In this document: positions 44,632-55,600 of the stretch, piece by piece | Layout of the letters: every line of letters starts with the position of its first letter | Numbering within the stretch: the first letter of the stretch is position 1 | NCBI GenBank assembly: GCA_030848705.1 | Contig: CM061244.1 | Location: forward strand, 49,207,190-49,271,189 | Length of the DNA stretch: 64,000 nt | Origin: Heracleum sosnowskyi | Taxonomy: Eukaryota; Streptophyta; Magnoliopsida; Apiales; Apiaceae | Direction: 5' to 3' | The notes under the pieces: model-generated | The model's input: only the letters and a program-made list of their open reading frames with translations | Told to the model about the DNA's origin: nothing | Database searches by the model: none | Program-made: the position numbers and the translations under genes

Positions 44632-45686
44632 TGTTGGGATTTATGGGTGATAGCATAGAAACAACTTAACTTTGATTGTACTTAATTTTTTAAATTAAGT
44701 AGAACATACTGTCATAGCCAAAGTATGTTCTTGTAATCAGTATGTAATGTTATTCTAGTTGTATTATTTGAAAGAAGTTCACTTGTGTGTTCAAGCCTCA
44801 AAGAATGCTTTTTGGATGACAACATGAATAAAGGTTACTGTCCTAAAGCTGTGACAGTAAGATTACAAGAAGACAGAATGTTGCAAGTCACGACAGCATA
44901 TTCACTCTGACAGCAACATTGGCGGAAGACTACGCGACAGCAACTATTGCCCTCGACAGCAAGTTTGGGATCCTCGACAGCACTCTATGCGGGGAACTCA
45001 TACTGTCACCAAAAGATCATTCCTGTGACAGCAAGCTTTGCGGCAAAAGTAACTGTCTCAATAAAGATCCTTATGCTAGGTATCTTTCTCAGTCAAATCC
45101 CGTGACAGTTTAAATGTTCAAGAAACAGGCGTGATGCAGCATCCCTAAGCTGCACCAAGTCTGCAAGACTACGACAGAAGCTTCAAGGCACTACAAATCA
45201 AAAGCGAATCAATTCAAGAGCAAGGTCAAGTCTTTATCTGCTGAATTGGTGTAGCTGGAAATAGAATGAATCTAGGTTGCTTTCTTTGTAATGTATATCT
45301 GACATGTTAGCAATTTAGGAAAGTCACATGGGTAAGACAATCTGTAAGAAGCTGCCACTTGACAGTGACAGCAGCTTTACAAACCCGTGACTGATAGTGA
45401 TAGGGTTAGTCATATACCTACTATCAACTCATTCTAGAAGTGAAACAAAGAGGAGCAAGTGTCTTAGAAGAAAACCCGAAGCTCGAGATCTTTTTCTTGA
45501 GGTTGTAGCAACACTTTGCAAAATAAATAAAACATTTATTTTGTGAATCTTGTTCTTACAAAATACTGTTCGTGATTGCATATATTGCTGATAACGTTTA
45601 ATCTTGATTTTAGTTGTTGAAATTTAGATTGAATTTTATCAGTATTGCATTCATCCCCCCCCTTCTGCAATACACAAGGACTAACA
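44632..45686 (+). repeat. Element E solo LTR
   Basis: 1,055 bp, TGTTGGGATTTATGG...GGACTAACA, flanked on both sides by GATAG and not followed by a PBS, so it is a solo LTR rather than a 5' LTR. It contains about 16 CTGTC/GACAG words on the two strands (about two expected by chance). Hairpin at 45642-45673. One difference from 57786-58840 was noticed (TTTGATTG against TTTAATTG). Confidence 0.93.
45642..45673 (+). other. C-loop hairpin near LTR 3' end (E type)
   Basis: GTATTGCA, loop TTCAT-C8-TTC, TGCAATAC: eight base pairs, 13 nt before the LTR end. Second copy at 58796-58827. Confidence 0.7.
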
Positions 45687-45958
45687 GATAGCAATATAAT
45701 CTAGTATCGACGAGATCGACACAACAATGGGGAGGTGCACATGAAAAGTGACAATATAATAAGCATCGACGAGTTCGATGTAACAACTGGGATAATAATG
45801 AAGAATAAACAATGACATGCTCAACAAGGTTAAGTCTGATATGAAACAGACAATATGATATTAACAGAAAGTGTAACAAGTCAATATAGAGTAGGGTTCA
45901 AAGAATAAACAATAACATGCTTAAAAAGATTGAATCTGATATGAAACAGACAATATGA
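45687..45958 (-). repeat. Duplicated 272-bp D-LTR flank
   Basis: Starts with the GATAG target site and matches 58841-59112 without a difference that I can see. At 45958|45959 it switches abruptly to gag sequence of element E, whereas the copy at 59112 continues into D. Confidence 0.92.
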
Positions 45959-48038
45959 CATGCTCACACTGCCTGATCACCTTGAACACAAGACAACAGC
46001 CATACGAGAAGGAAGAGATCTCAACACTATAACCTTTGAGACACTTTATGGTATTCTGAAATCCTATGAACTCGAACTCTTTCAAAAGAGAGCCATACAA
46101 AGTGGAACAAGGAACAAGATGGCTAATATGTCAAGTGCCCTAGTAGCACATGTGCCAAGGATCACACAGCCAAGTGAAGTACCACAGATCACACAATCAA
46201 CCCCAACACAGACCTTGAAGATAGAAGAGGTGGTTGAAGATGATGAGAAAGTGGTACTACAGATTAAAGATGTGGAAGATGAAGACTTCTACACAATGGA
46301 GGAACTGGAAAGCATGGACAACCCTACTATGGCTTACATGGCCAAGAAGTTCAAGAACTTTAGGTTCAAGAAGGATAGGTCATACAAGCCTCAAGGCCAA
46401 GCATCCAAGTTCAGCAAAGGAAGCTCATCAAAGGCTGCTGTGGGAAGTTCAACCAAAGGAGGATACAAAACTGGATTTGTGGATAGATCAAAGTTCAAAT
46501 GTTACAACTGTGGAGAACCTGGTCATTTTGCTACTGAATGCAAAAGACCCAAACAGGTTCAAAGATATGAGAAAGGAACTGGTGGATACTCTAAGAAAAA
46601 TCAAGGTAGAGCCTATGTGGCTGAAGGAAAGTGTTGGGATGATTCTGATGATGAAGAAGAGGAAGAATATGTTAACCTAGCTCTCATGGCTAGCACTGAT
46701 GAGGTAGCATCAACTCCTTCAAGTCAGGTACCTTCACTTGTCTTACTTGATATGTCTACTGATGAGTATAAGAAAACCATTAAAGACTTAAGTGCTGAAA
46801 TGTTCAATGTCTATACTAGCTTATCTGCTGCTAATGAGGAAATCTCTAGACTAAGTAAGCTAAATGAAACACTTCAGTCTGAAAATGATTCTCTTTTTCT
46901 CAAAACCAGTTCTCTAGGCTCTTTAGCTCAAGAGAATGCCAAACTTAAAAATGAATTAAAATGTGCTAAGGAGGTTGAGGAATTCCTGAGGAATGAGATT
47001 GCTGAAAATGAATTTAAGATTAAGGCCTATAGAAACTCATCAAAGATACTTCAGGATTACAATGATAAGCATACAGAAAATCAGTCTGTTGGTATAGGTT
47101 TTTCTTATGGTAGAAGACCTGGAAAGGAAACTGTGATTCAAGATTGTCCTGGAATAGCTGCTGTCAAACCCACCATTCTCAAGAAAGTTAAAACTCCTAT
47201 TTTCAAAGCTGCTGAAATTGAGTTTGATGAAGAAGCCATGCTCATCAAACAAGAAATTCTTGATGAGGATGAAGGTGTTGACAGCACATTCAAGGAAGGA
47301 AAGGATACTGTCACAATCCCCAAGACAGTAAACTTACCAAGCAATCAGACAGTAAGTTCAAAGGATGTTGTCACGATTGGCAAGACAGAATCTTTCAAAG
47401 ATACTGTCAAGAATGAGTCCAAGACAGTAACTCTCAAACCTTCTGTCAAGACAGTAGGATTAAAAGATACTGTCAAGGATAGTTCGACAGCAACTTCTGA
47501 ACATACTGTCAATCCAGTGACTCCCAAGTCTAGGAACAGGAATGGTAAGGTAGGTGTCAACAAAGGAAATGGATACACTAATGTTGGAGGTGCTTCTAGG
47601 AAACTATGCAATAACTGTGGATCTACACATCACTTAACACATGTTTGTAAGAAACCAATTGAGGATAAGATCAATGCAACTGAACTCAATGGTAACTTAC
47701 ACAGAACCCCCCTTATGCATAGAACTATGAGTGTCTGTAATAACATTGATTGTATGCCATGCAAAATCACTGCAATGAGTACATGCTTTAACTTACCTGT
47801 TCTCTCTACTGAAAAATGCTCATACCTAAACACTGTTGAGACTTCTGAGCCTGCTGGCAACAGCAAAAAGGCTTCATCCACTAAGAAAAGGACCAAGTCC
47901 AATTCTAAACCTAAGTGGGTGAAAAGAGAAGTCAAACAGGAAGTCTTTGATAATGCTTGTGATGTTGTGACTGGAAGAAACTCAGGGAACACTGAAACTG
48001 CAGGACCCAACAAAGATTGGGTACCATATGCAACTTAG
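45959..48038 (+). pseudogene. gag: Element E gag, N-terminus missing
   Basis: Opens in frame at LTLPDHLEHKTTAIREGRDL, which aligns with RALPKEWKPMTVSLRNTQEY of element C Gag, so roughly the first 190 residues are lost. The remaining 692 codons are open: CCHC knuckle CYNCGEPGHFATEC at about 181; exon 1 ends after STPSSQ at 46727; the intron-coded part has a coiled coil, a linker with a dozen family motifs (KDTVTIPKTV...SKTVTLKPSVKTV, 47270-47520), a second knuckle CNNCGSTHHLTHVC at about 549 and the ending KDWVPYAT. Confidence 0.9.
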
Positions 48039-48056
48039 AAACATTCTGTTTTGCAG
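46728..48056 (+). other. Optional GT-AG intron spanning gag C-terminus and gag stop (E)
   Basis: Donor AAGTCAG|GTACCT, acceptor CATTCTGTTTTGCAG|GGTAAG with a good pyrimidine run, 1,329 bp, phase 0 at both sides. Removal joins SSQ to GKKKNQVMW in frame. Position and phase match the introns in C and F. Confidence 0.75.
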
Positions 48057-51000
48057 GGTAAGAAGAAAAATCAGGTCATGTGGATAATTGACAGTGGTTG
48101 CTCAAGACACATGACAGGTGATAAAGCCCTGCTATCACATTATGTAGAGAAAGCTGGCCCAATCATAACCTTTGGAGACAACAGCAAGGGTTACACAGTG
48201 GGATATGGCTGTCTGGAAATTGGAAATGTTGTCATTGAAGATATTGCTCTTGTGGATGGATTGAAGCACAACCTACTCAGTGTCAGCCAATTCAGTGACA
48301 GAGGATTTAAGGTTGACTTTGACATGATGGTTTGCAACATCTATCACAAGAAGGATGGAAGCCTCTCTCTAAAAGGGGTCAGAAAAGGAAGCTTGTTTGT
48401 TGCTGATCTAAGCTCAACAAAGAAGGATAAAGTTTACTGTTTTTACAGTAAAGCTACTGTTGGTGACAGTATGCTTTGGCACAGGAAGCTCTCACATCTC
48501 AACTTCAAGACAATGAATATTCTGATGAAGAAGGAGTTAGTGAGAGGTTTGCCCCAACAGGAATTCTGTCAAGAAGGACTGTGTGAAGATTGTCAAATGG
48601 GCAAACTGAGAAGAGCTGTGCACAAGTCCAAACAAGTAAACACCAACACAGAAGCACTCAAGTTAATTCACATGGACCTCTTTGGACCAGTCAATGTACC
48701 ATCTATGGCCAGAAAGAGGTATGCCTTGGTAATGGTGGATGATTACTCAAAGTACACTTGGGTGAAATTTCTTGAATCCAAAGATGAAGTTGCTCAAGTG
48801 ATTATTGATCAAGTCAGTGTTCTTGATAGAACCCCAAACTCAAAAGTTCAAATCTTGAGGAGTGACAATGGTACAGAATTCAGAAATGCCACTCTTGGAA
48901 ATTTCTGTAAAGATGAAGGAATTGTACAACAATTCTCTGCTGCAAGAACTCCACAGCAGAATGGAGTTGTAGAAAGAAAGAACAGGACTCTCATTGAAGC
49001 AGCTAGAACTATGTTGCATGATGCTAAGTTGCCAACATATTTCTGGGCTGAAGCTATCAACACAGCCTGTTATACTCAGAACAGAACCATGATCAACAAA
49101 ACTCATGCAAGTACTCCTTACTGTCTGCTAACTGGAAAGAAACCTACTGTCAAATATTTTCATGTGTTTGGGAGCAAATGCTTTATGATGAAAGACAACC
49201 ATGAGAAGAAAGGAAAATTTGACACCAAGGCTTTTGAAGGATTATTCATGGGTTACAGCACAGAAAGGACTGCCTACAGAGTTTATGTCATGGAACACAG
49301 GATTATTGAAGAAAGTGTTAATGTCACATTTGATGAAACCAAGTTTCCAGGACTGCATGAAGAAGGAAAGATGCAGACATTCAGATTTGAGAATCAAGGA
49401 TACCTGGAAGCTGAGGAGATTGTAGATGAAGAACCTAGCTTCACTCAAATTGTTGAAGTTGACAAAGATGCTGTCAACACCACTACTGTCATTCAAACTC
49501 CAGCTCAATCACACACCATAACATCTAACATTCAGAACAGTGTTGACTCTGGAGACAATGAAGAACATGGTGGAGACAATGAAATTGATGAGCATTCAAC
49601 TCAACAAGCTGAGGCAAATGTTCCTGTTCAATCAAGTAGCTTGCCCAGAATCACCAGGTGGACCAAGGACCACACAAATGACCTTATAATTGGTGATCCC
49701 AATTCTGGTGTGAGGACAAGGAACAAAGTCTCTGCTGACAGCATGTTCTCATGCTTCCTGTCACAAATGGAACCCAAGACAATTGATGAAGCATTGTTGG
49801 ATTCTGACTGGGTGATAGCCATGCAAGAAGAGCTAAATCAGTTTGAAAGAAACAATGTATGGAGTTTGGTTCCAAGACCTAAGGGAAAGTCAGTTATTGA
49901 GACCAAGTGGGTTTTCAGAAACAAACTTGATGAAAATGGATTGGTGACAAGGAACAAAGCAAGGCTAGTGGCTAAAGGTTACTGTCAACAGGAGGGAATA
50001 GATTATGATGAGACATTTGCTCCTGTTGCCAGACTTGAAGCTATAAGAATCTTTCTAGCTTATGCTGCACACTGCAACTTCAAAGTATTTCAGATGGATG
50101 TCAAAAGTGCCTTTCTAAATGGAGAGCTGGAAGAAGAAGTGTATGTGGAACAGCCACCAGGGTTTGAGGATGCTGACATGCATAACTTTGTGTACAAACT
50201 CTTCAAAGCTTTGTATGGACTAAAGCAAGCACCCAGGGCATGGTATGACACACTTTCCACCTTTCTTCTGGAAAACCAGTTTACCAGAGGAGTTGTGGAC
50301 AAGACACTTTTCTACAAGCATCATGGCAAGGACATCATTCTGGTACAAATCTATGTGGATGATATCATTTTTGGTTCTACAAATGAGAAGCTGTGTGAGA
50401 AGTTTTCCCATCTCATGAGTAACAAATATGAGATGAGCATGATGGGAGAATTGTCATTCTTTCTAGGGTTACAAATTCTTCAACAAACTGATGGAATCTT
50501 CATAAGTCAAGCTAAGTATATCAAGGAACTTCTCAAAAAGTTCAACTTGGAAGATTCATCTCCTGCAAGGACACCAATGTCCACAGCAACTAGTCTGGAT
50601 CTTGATCCTAAAGGAAAGAAAGTTGACTCAAGCACTTATAGAGGCATGGTAGGATCCCTCCTATACCTAACAGCTAGCAGACCTGACATCATGTTTGCTA
50701 CATGTCTTTGTGCAAGGTTTCAAAGTGATCCAAAGGAGTCACACTTGGTAGCCATCAAGAGAATCTTTAGATACTTAAAAGGCACTCCTAACCTAGGCCT
50801 TTGGTATCCTAAGAATACTGGATTTGATCTAATTGGTTACTCAGACTTAGACTATGCTGGATGCAAGATTGACAGAAAAAGTACTACTGGTAGCTGTCAA
50901 TTTCTTGGTGGAAGATTGGTATCATGGTTTAGCAAGAAGCAACATTCAGTTTCTACCTCAACTGCAGAAGCTGAGTACATTGCTGCAGGCAGTTGCTGTG

Positions 51001-51299
51001 CACAAATTCTATGGATGAAAAGTCAACTTCTAGATTATGGTCTAGTGTTAAGAGATATTCCCATTTACTGTGACAACACTAGTGCCATAGCCATCTCAGA
51101 CAATCCAGTTCAACACTCTAGGACAAAGCACATTGATATAAGACATCACTTTATCAAAGAGCATGTTGAACAAGGAACTGTGAAGCTGATTTATGTCCCA
51201 ACTGACAAGCAACTTGCTGACATCTTCACTAAGCCATTGGATGAAGCAACCTTCAACAGGTTGGTAAGTGAATTGGGAATGCTGAATCTGGTATGTTAA
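48057..51299 (+). CDS. pol: Element E Pol, intact
   Basis: About 1,080 residues, open from the splice acceptor to TAA. Protease IIDSGCSRHMTGD (near residue 15); GAG-pre-integrase LWHRKLSHLNF...CEDCQMGKLRR; integrase HMDLFGPVNVPSMARKRY (about 206), RSDNGTEFRNA (about 270), PQQNGVVERKN (about 301); RT ARLVAKGYCQQEGIDYDETF (about 638) and YVDDIIFGS (about 768); RNase H YSDLDYAG (about 929; relatives have YSDAD) and STAEAEYIAAGS; end DIFTKPLDEATFNRLVSELG. No ATG is placed to start it: translation needs fusion to Gag by splicing, or some recoding. It could supply enzymes in trans, but this copy lacks its own promoter LTR and Gag start. Confidence 0.93.
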   Translation, partial: GKKKNQVMWIIDSGCSRHMTGDKALLSHYVEKAGPIITFGDNSKGYTVGYGCLEIGNVVIEDIALVDGLKHNLLSVSQFSDRGFKVDFDMMVCNIYHKKDGSLSLKGVRKGSLFVADLSSTKKDKVYCFYSKATVGDSMLWHRKLSHLNFKTMNILMKKELVRGLPQQEFCQEGLCEDCQMGKLRRAVHKSKQVNTNTEALKLIHMDLFGPVNVPSMARKRYALVMVDDYSKYTWVKFLESKDEVAQVIIDQVSVLDRTPNSKVQILRSDNGTEFRNATLGNFCKDEGIVQQFSAARTPQQNGVVERKNRTLIEAARTMLHDAKLPTYFWAEAINTACYTQNRTMINKTHASTPYCLLTGKKPTVKYFHVFGSKCFMMKDNHEKKGKFDTKAFEGLFMGYSTERTAYRVYVMEHRIIEESVNVTFDETKFPGLHEEGKMQTFRFENQGYLEAEEIVDEEPSFTQIVEVDKDAVNTTTVIQTPAQSHTITSNIQNSVDSGDNEEHGGDNEIDEHSTQQAEANVPVQSSSLPRITRWTKDHTNDLIIGDPNSGVRTRNKVSADSMFSCFLSQMEPKTIDEALLDSDWVIAMQEELNQFERNNVWSLVPRPKGKSVIETKWVFRNKLDENGLVTRNKARLVAKGYCQQEGIDYDETFAPVARLEAIRIFLAYAAHCNFKVFQMDVKSAFLNGELEEEVYVEQPPGFEDADMHNFVYKLFKALYGLKQAPRAWYDTLSTFLLENQFTRGVVDKTLFYKHHGKDIILVQIYVDDIIFGSTNEKLCEKFSHLMSNKYEMSMMGELSFFLGLQILQQTDGIFISQAKYIKELLKKFNLEDSSPARTPMSTATSLDLDPKGKKVDSSTYRGMVGSLLYLTASRPDIMFATCLCARFQSDPKESHLVAIKRIFRYLKGTPNLGLWYPKNTGFDLIGYSDLDYAGCKIDRKSTTGSCQFLGGRLVSWFSKKQHSVSTSTAEAEYIAAGSCCAQILWMKSQLLDYGLVLRDIPIYCDNTSAIAISDNPVQHSRTKHIDIRHHFIKEHVEQGTVKLIYVPTDKQLADIFTKPLDEATFNRLVSELGMLNLVC

Positions 51300-51705
51300 T
51301 TTACTAAGGTTTCTAAATTTTCAAATTTTTTTTGAAGCTCATGACAGCAATTTCAAACCTGCTGTCAAGAGAAGTTACTGTCTACTTGGTTTATGTCTGT
51401 TATGTGACAGCATGTGTTGATTTGACTACTCATGTCAGTATTTTTGTGCCAGTCTCATATTTTTAAACCGTGTATGACTTTAATGTGGTTATCTGTTAAG
51501 TTTGAGAGTTAAAAATCTGTTCCATTGGACTTTCACACTCTTTTGCATTAATCTGTAGGATTAAAGGAGGACACGACCATTAATTACTTTTGTGGTAGTT
51601 GTATGGGTACTCTAACTGTTGACCATTAGACTTTAATCCTTAGACGGTTTTGCCTATAAATTAACCTTAGGTTTCACCAGTCTGCTCTCAGTTTTAAAGT
51701 AAATA
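51300..51705 (+). other. Element E spacer 1 with motifs and TATA box
   Basis: Family motif copies at about 51342-51410 (GACAGCA, CTGTCAAG, ACTGTCTAC). Ends with CCTATAAATTAACC at about 51653-51666, 50 bp before the small ORF. Confidence 0.7.
51653..51662 (+). promoter_or_regulatory. TATA box of the small acidic ORF (E)
   Basis: CCTATAAATT about 45-50 bp before ATG 51706. Promoter role inferred. Confidence 0.5.
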
Positions 51706-51966
51706 ATGGAAAACAAAGTAGGAATTGAAGTTGGTCTAAAGAAGTGTGATAGTGAACCCGACAATGAAGAGATCGACGAGCTCTTTGAAATGTTGTTGGA
51801 CGCCATGGATGAGATTGATGAGGAAAAGGAGGCCAAGGCTAAGGAAGAAGAAGCCAAGGCTGTGGAAGAAGAGAAGGAGCTTCAGGCCCTTCTTGAAAAA
51901 GAAGGCCGCTCTGAAGAAGAGATTAAGGAAGAAGTCTTAGAACTAGTTAATAAAATCATAGAATAA
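51706..51966 (+). CDS. Small acidic coiled-coil protein, 86 aa, unknown
   Basis: Intact ORF between pol and ORF2. Almost entirely Glu/Lys-rich helix: NEEIDELFEMLLDAMDEIDE, then KAKEEEAKAVEEEKELQALL, ending VLELVNKIIE. Own TATA box upstream and an AT-rich tail with AATAATAAAA at about 52000. Similar in place and in the EEID...MDE stretch to the 128-aa ORF in the replacement segment of element B, but here in sense orientation. An accessory gene of the element is my reading; function is not evident. Confidence 0.55.
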   Translation: MENKVGIEVGLKKCDSEPDNEEIDELFEMLLDAMDEIDEEKEAKAKEEEAKAVEEEKELQALLEKEGRSEEEIKEEVLELVNKIIE

Positions 51967-52632
51967 TGTACTCAATGTTCAATTTTCATGATTTTATTAA
52001 TAATAATAAAAGTTCCTGTTTATGTGGTTATTGAGTTTATGATTTGTCTGTGTTAATTGCTTAATATCTGTGTTCAAAAGATTACATTGCTAAATCCATA
52101 ATTTGTCAATATTAAGTTCAGTGTATGAATCAAGCATTCTAATAAGTTCATGACAGAACCATTTCCTAATCGAAGTTACTGTCGTTAAGAAGGATACTGT
52201 CATGTGTTTCTTGACAGCAACCTTCTTGACAGCAGGAAAAGACTTTCTGTCAAGACTTGTAAAGGATACTGTCATTCATATGCTTAACGGTGACAGCAAG
52301 TTTTTGCGCAATAGTTGCTGTCGCGCAAAACCTACTGTCACCACCTCCTCTTACTGACAGATTGTTTCTAGCGCACAGGTTACTGTCAACAATAGTGGAC
52401 CGTTGTAATTGGACATTCACCCCACGATTGACAGTGAATAACGGGCAGTAACTCACGTGTTAAGAGAGTGGATTAAGACACGTCCTTTAACTCCACTTTT
52501 TGAGCAAACGTTTGAGAAACCCATATTTATTCTCCAGTTACTCAGACATATCACTCTCACAAAACTCAAGGCAAAATACTTTTCTTCAAGCAAAAAGCTA
52601 CTTTCTCACTTTCTTCTTTTCTTGAAATCTCC
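51967..52632 (+). other. Element E spacer 2 with dense motif cluster
   Basis: No ORF. About 13 CTGTC/GACAG words at 52151-52440 in both orientations (TTACTGTCG, GATACTGTCATG, TTGACAGCAAC and so on). A TATA-like CATATTTATT at about 52522-52531 lies some 105 bp before the ORF2 ATG. Confidence 0.75.
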
Positions 52633-55600
52633 ATGGCCCCCAAACAGACTCTCTCTCAAACAAACTTTGCTGGCATCTTTTCCCCAAATGATGCTGGTGA
52701 GGATTTCAAAGGACTGGTGTTTTTCTTGAACAAGTCCTATCTTCGTTCAGCCATTACCTCAACTCCAATTCTCGACCTAGACAAACTTGAGGAATTTTGG
52801 CGCACTGCTGTTGCTCAAACTGAGGGTGAAAACCCAGCTATTCAATTCACGATTAATGGGCAACAATACATTCTCACAGCTGAGGTCATCAATACTGCTC
52901 TTGGAATTACACTGGAAGCAGGCCAAAACTTTGCTCAACTTGCTAATGATGACACTCTGAAGAAGCTCTTCTTGAAGATTGGGTATGCAGGCCCTATTCT
53001 CGAAGAGGGAACAACCAAGTGGTACCCGTCTGGTGAAATGGACAGGAAGTATCTAAGGAAGGAGTTGAGCATGATATTTGATGCAATGGTCAAGGTGTTC
53101 TCTACCAAGTCCACAGGCTGGAATGGGATACCCTCCTACATCAAGAAACTGACACATTCTCTTGTCCATGGATACAAGGTGAATGTTGGAGATCTCCTCA
53201 TGGCACAACTCAAAGCTGCCATAGGTAAGAAGGTATCACACTACCCTCGCTTTCTTATGATGTGTATCAATACTTTCTGTGACTTTAATAATGATGCCCC
53301 TCGTCTAGAGGTTTGTTCTGTCTTGAAAAAGAACACACACACACACTGTTATCTTCACAGGATCTAAATGCACATCTTCCACTTTGCTTCACTCAGCACA
53401 TGGTTGATCAAGTGACCAACCTTGATTATCCATTACCTACTGGTTATGATTCTTTTTCTCTTGAGGATGAAGCTGGATTAGACCCAAATTCAGTTAACCC
53501 CCATTCAACACCATACACTCAGCCTAGGCCCTCTAGACTTCCCAAAGCCCAAAGAGAAGCCTTGCAAGAATCCAGAAAAAGATCCTTAGAAGCTGATGTT
53601 GGTGGTAGCTCTGTTAGTCAAGAGGGAGACACTGCACCTAGTGCAGCAAATAAGGAAGGTAGTCAAGCAGAACCCACAGTGGTTCCCCCTGAGCCTAAGA
53701 AAAAGAGAGCTAGGAGGACCAAAACCACTGTCAGCCACCCTGCAGTCTCCCAAAAGACTGTGGAGGAAACCAGGGAAATAAACTCCTCCCTAGATGTGCC
53801 TTCTCAACAAGGTGCTTCTATTGAAATTGGCCTGTCTCCCAAGGCACCCTGTACAGAGTCTGCACAAACTCATGGTTCCCAACCTGAGCTACCCCCACTT
53901 GAAGAAACACACAGTGAGTTAGGGCACAGTGAGGATTTCTCTACTCCTATTGATGGTTCACATGTTTCATCTGTGAATCAGCCCCCACTCTCTACTACAC
54001 TTTCACCTTCTTCCTTCCCTACACATTCTTTTGTTTCTTCTCCACAACCTAGAGAAGGGGACAGTCCCAACCCTTCAGGTTTTGATCATCCATCTCCAAT
54101 CATGGATGAGCCCCCCTCTAGTGGTCCACAAGAACCCATTTCTCAAAGTGAGATGGACACCACTCCTCCAAACACTGGGCTAGGGCAAAGTGGTATTTTG
54201 TCAGAAACTGAAATAGCCAACACTTTGTCTGACCTCCAAGGAGCATCTTACCTTCAGGAAGATGCTGTCACAGCCTATGTTGCTGTCAAAGACACTGGGG
54301 ATGCTACTGTCCTGGGCACAGCTACTGTCAAAGGTGGAGAGAAAGATGCTGTCACTACAGAACATACTGTCACTCCACCTCCCAAAGATGCTGTCATGCC
54401 AGAACCTGCTGTCCAGACTACAACTGACAGTAACATTCCTCCCAAAGATGCTGTCAAGTCCTCCCAGCCTAATTTTGATGCTGTACTTGTTGAGGATGCC
54501 TCTGATGATGACCTACCTCTTGCCAAACTCCTAAAGGTACATTCTAAATCTTCTCCTTCCATGCATGTTAGTACTGCTCATACCCATGCATCTAGGTTGA
54601 GTGAGGGTGTGCAAAAGAAAAGAGAGATAAAAGAAAAGAGAGGTGAGCATAAAAATGAGAGGCAGCCAAATGAGCTGGCAAAAGGAGAGGGACTTGAGCA
54701 TGTCCAGAGAGATATTGAGGGAGCCCACACTATTCAGGCACTAGGCCTTGAGAGTCAAACTGTGAGGGGTGATGAGATCACTCAAAAACACCCTGAGAGT
54801 GTGAGAACCCCCATAGCCTCCAAGCCCCTGTCTTTTCCTTCCCCTCCAAGAAGGTTAAGGTCTGGTGGCCCCTCTGCTACTTTTGGTAACAGGATTGCAG
54901 CTCTTGAAGGACAGTGTGCTACTTTGGACTCCAAGCTGGACTCTCTCTCTCAACTGGTGGTTGATGGTTTTGCTGCTACTCAACTTTCTATTCAGTTCCT
55001 TACTGACCTGGTAGCTGCCAACTCAACTAAGGGGGAGAAGGTAGCAAGATCAGAATCAATGCCTATTCAAGAATCAGGTGGAACTCAGGGGGAGCCTGTA
55101 GCTGTGAAGACCAGAGGGGGAGCTAAAAGGAAAGCAATGTCTCAGGGGGAGCAAGTCAAACCAAGCAGTGCAAAACCATAGGATAAAGCTGAAAGGACTA
55201 TTGAAGTGGAAATGGATGGAGAAAGGGTGTTAATGTCAAAGGAAACTCAAGATGCATTGCAAAGAAGACCTGCATCTAGACATCCAATCTTGCCTCCTGT
55301 GGTGATTAGAGAACCTATTCAAGAAACTCAAGAAACTGCTCTGCACAAGAAATGGAGAGAAATGGAGGAACAAAACAAACTTGGGAAAGGTAAAGGGAAA
55401 CTGCCTGAATCCATCCATAAAGGAACTACTTGGTCAAATGGTACTGAGTATGATCAAGAGGAAGCCAATGTCTTGATGGTGAATTACAGGGAGAGCACAT
55501 TACACAACCATGACAATGAGTTTAGCAGTTTGGTGGAAGAAGCAATGAATGCTCCTAGCAACCGTCCATCCAACACCACAAAACTGTTAAAGGAACAAAT

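Noticed and set aside
44919..45113. 64-aa ORF, repeated exactly at 58073-58267
   Set aside because: Lies wholly in the E LTR and is rich in the GACAG motif; repetition is due to LTR duplication and no protein features are visible.
44632..45686. Taking the first E LTR as the element's 5' LTR
   Set aside because: It is followed by GATAG and D sequence, not by a PBS, and both its sides carry the target site, so it is a solo LTR.
53313..53367. A small intron in E ORF2 (CTTCACAG just before GATCTAAATG)
   Set aside because: The frame change coincides with an (AC)n run, where slippage is the simpler cause, and the gap would be too short for a plant intron.
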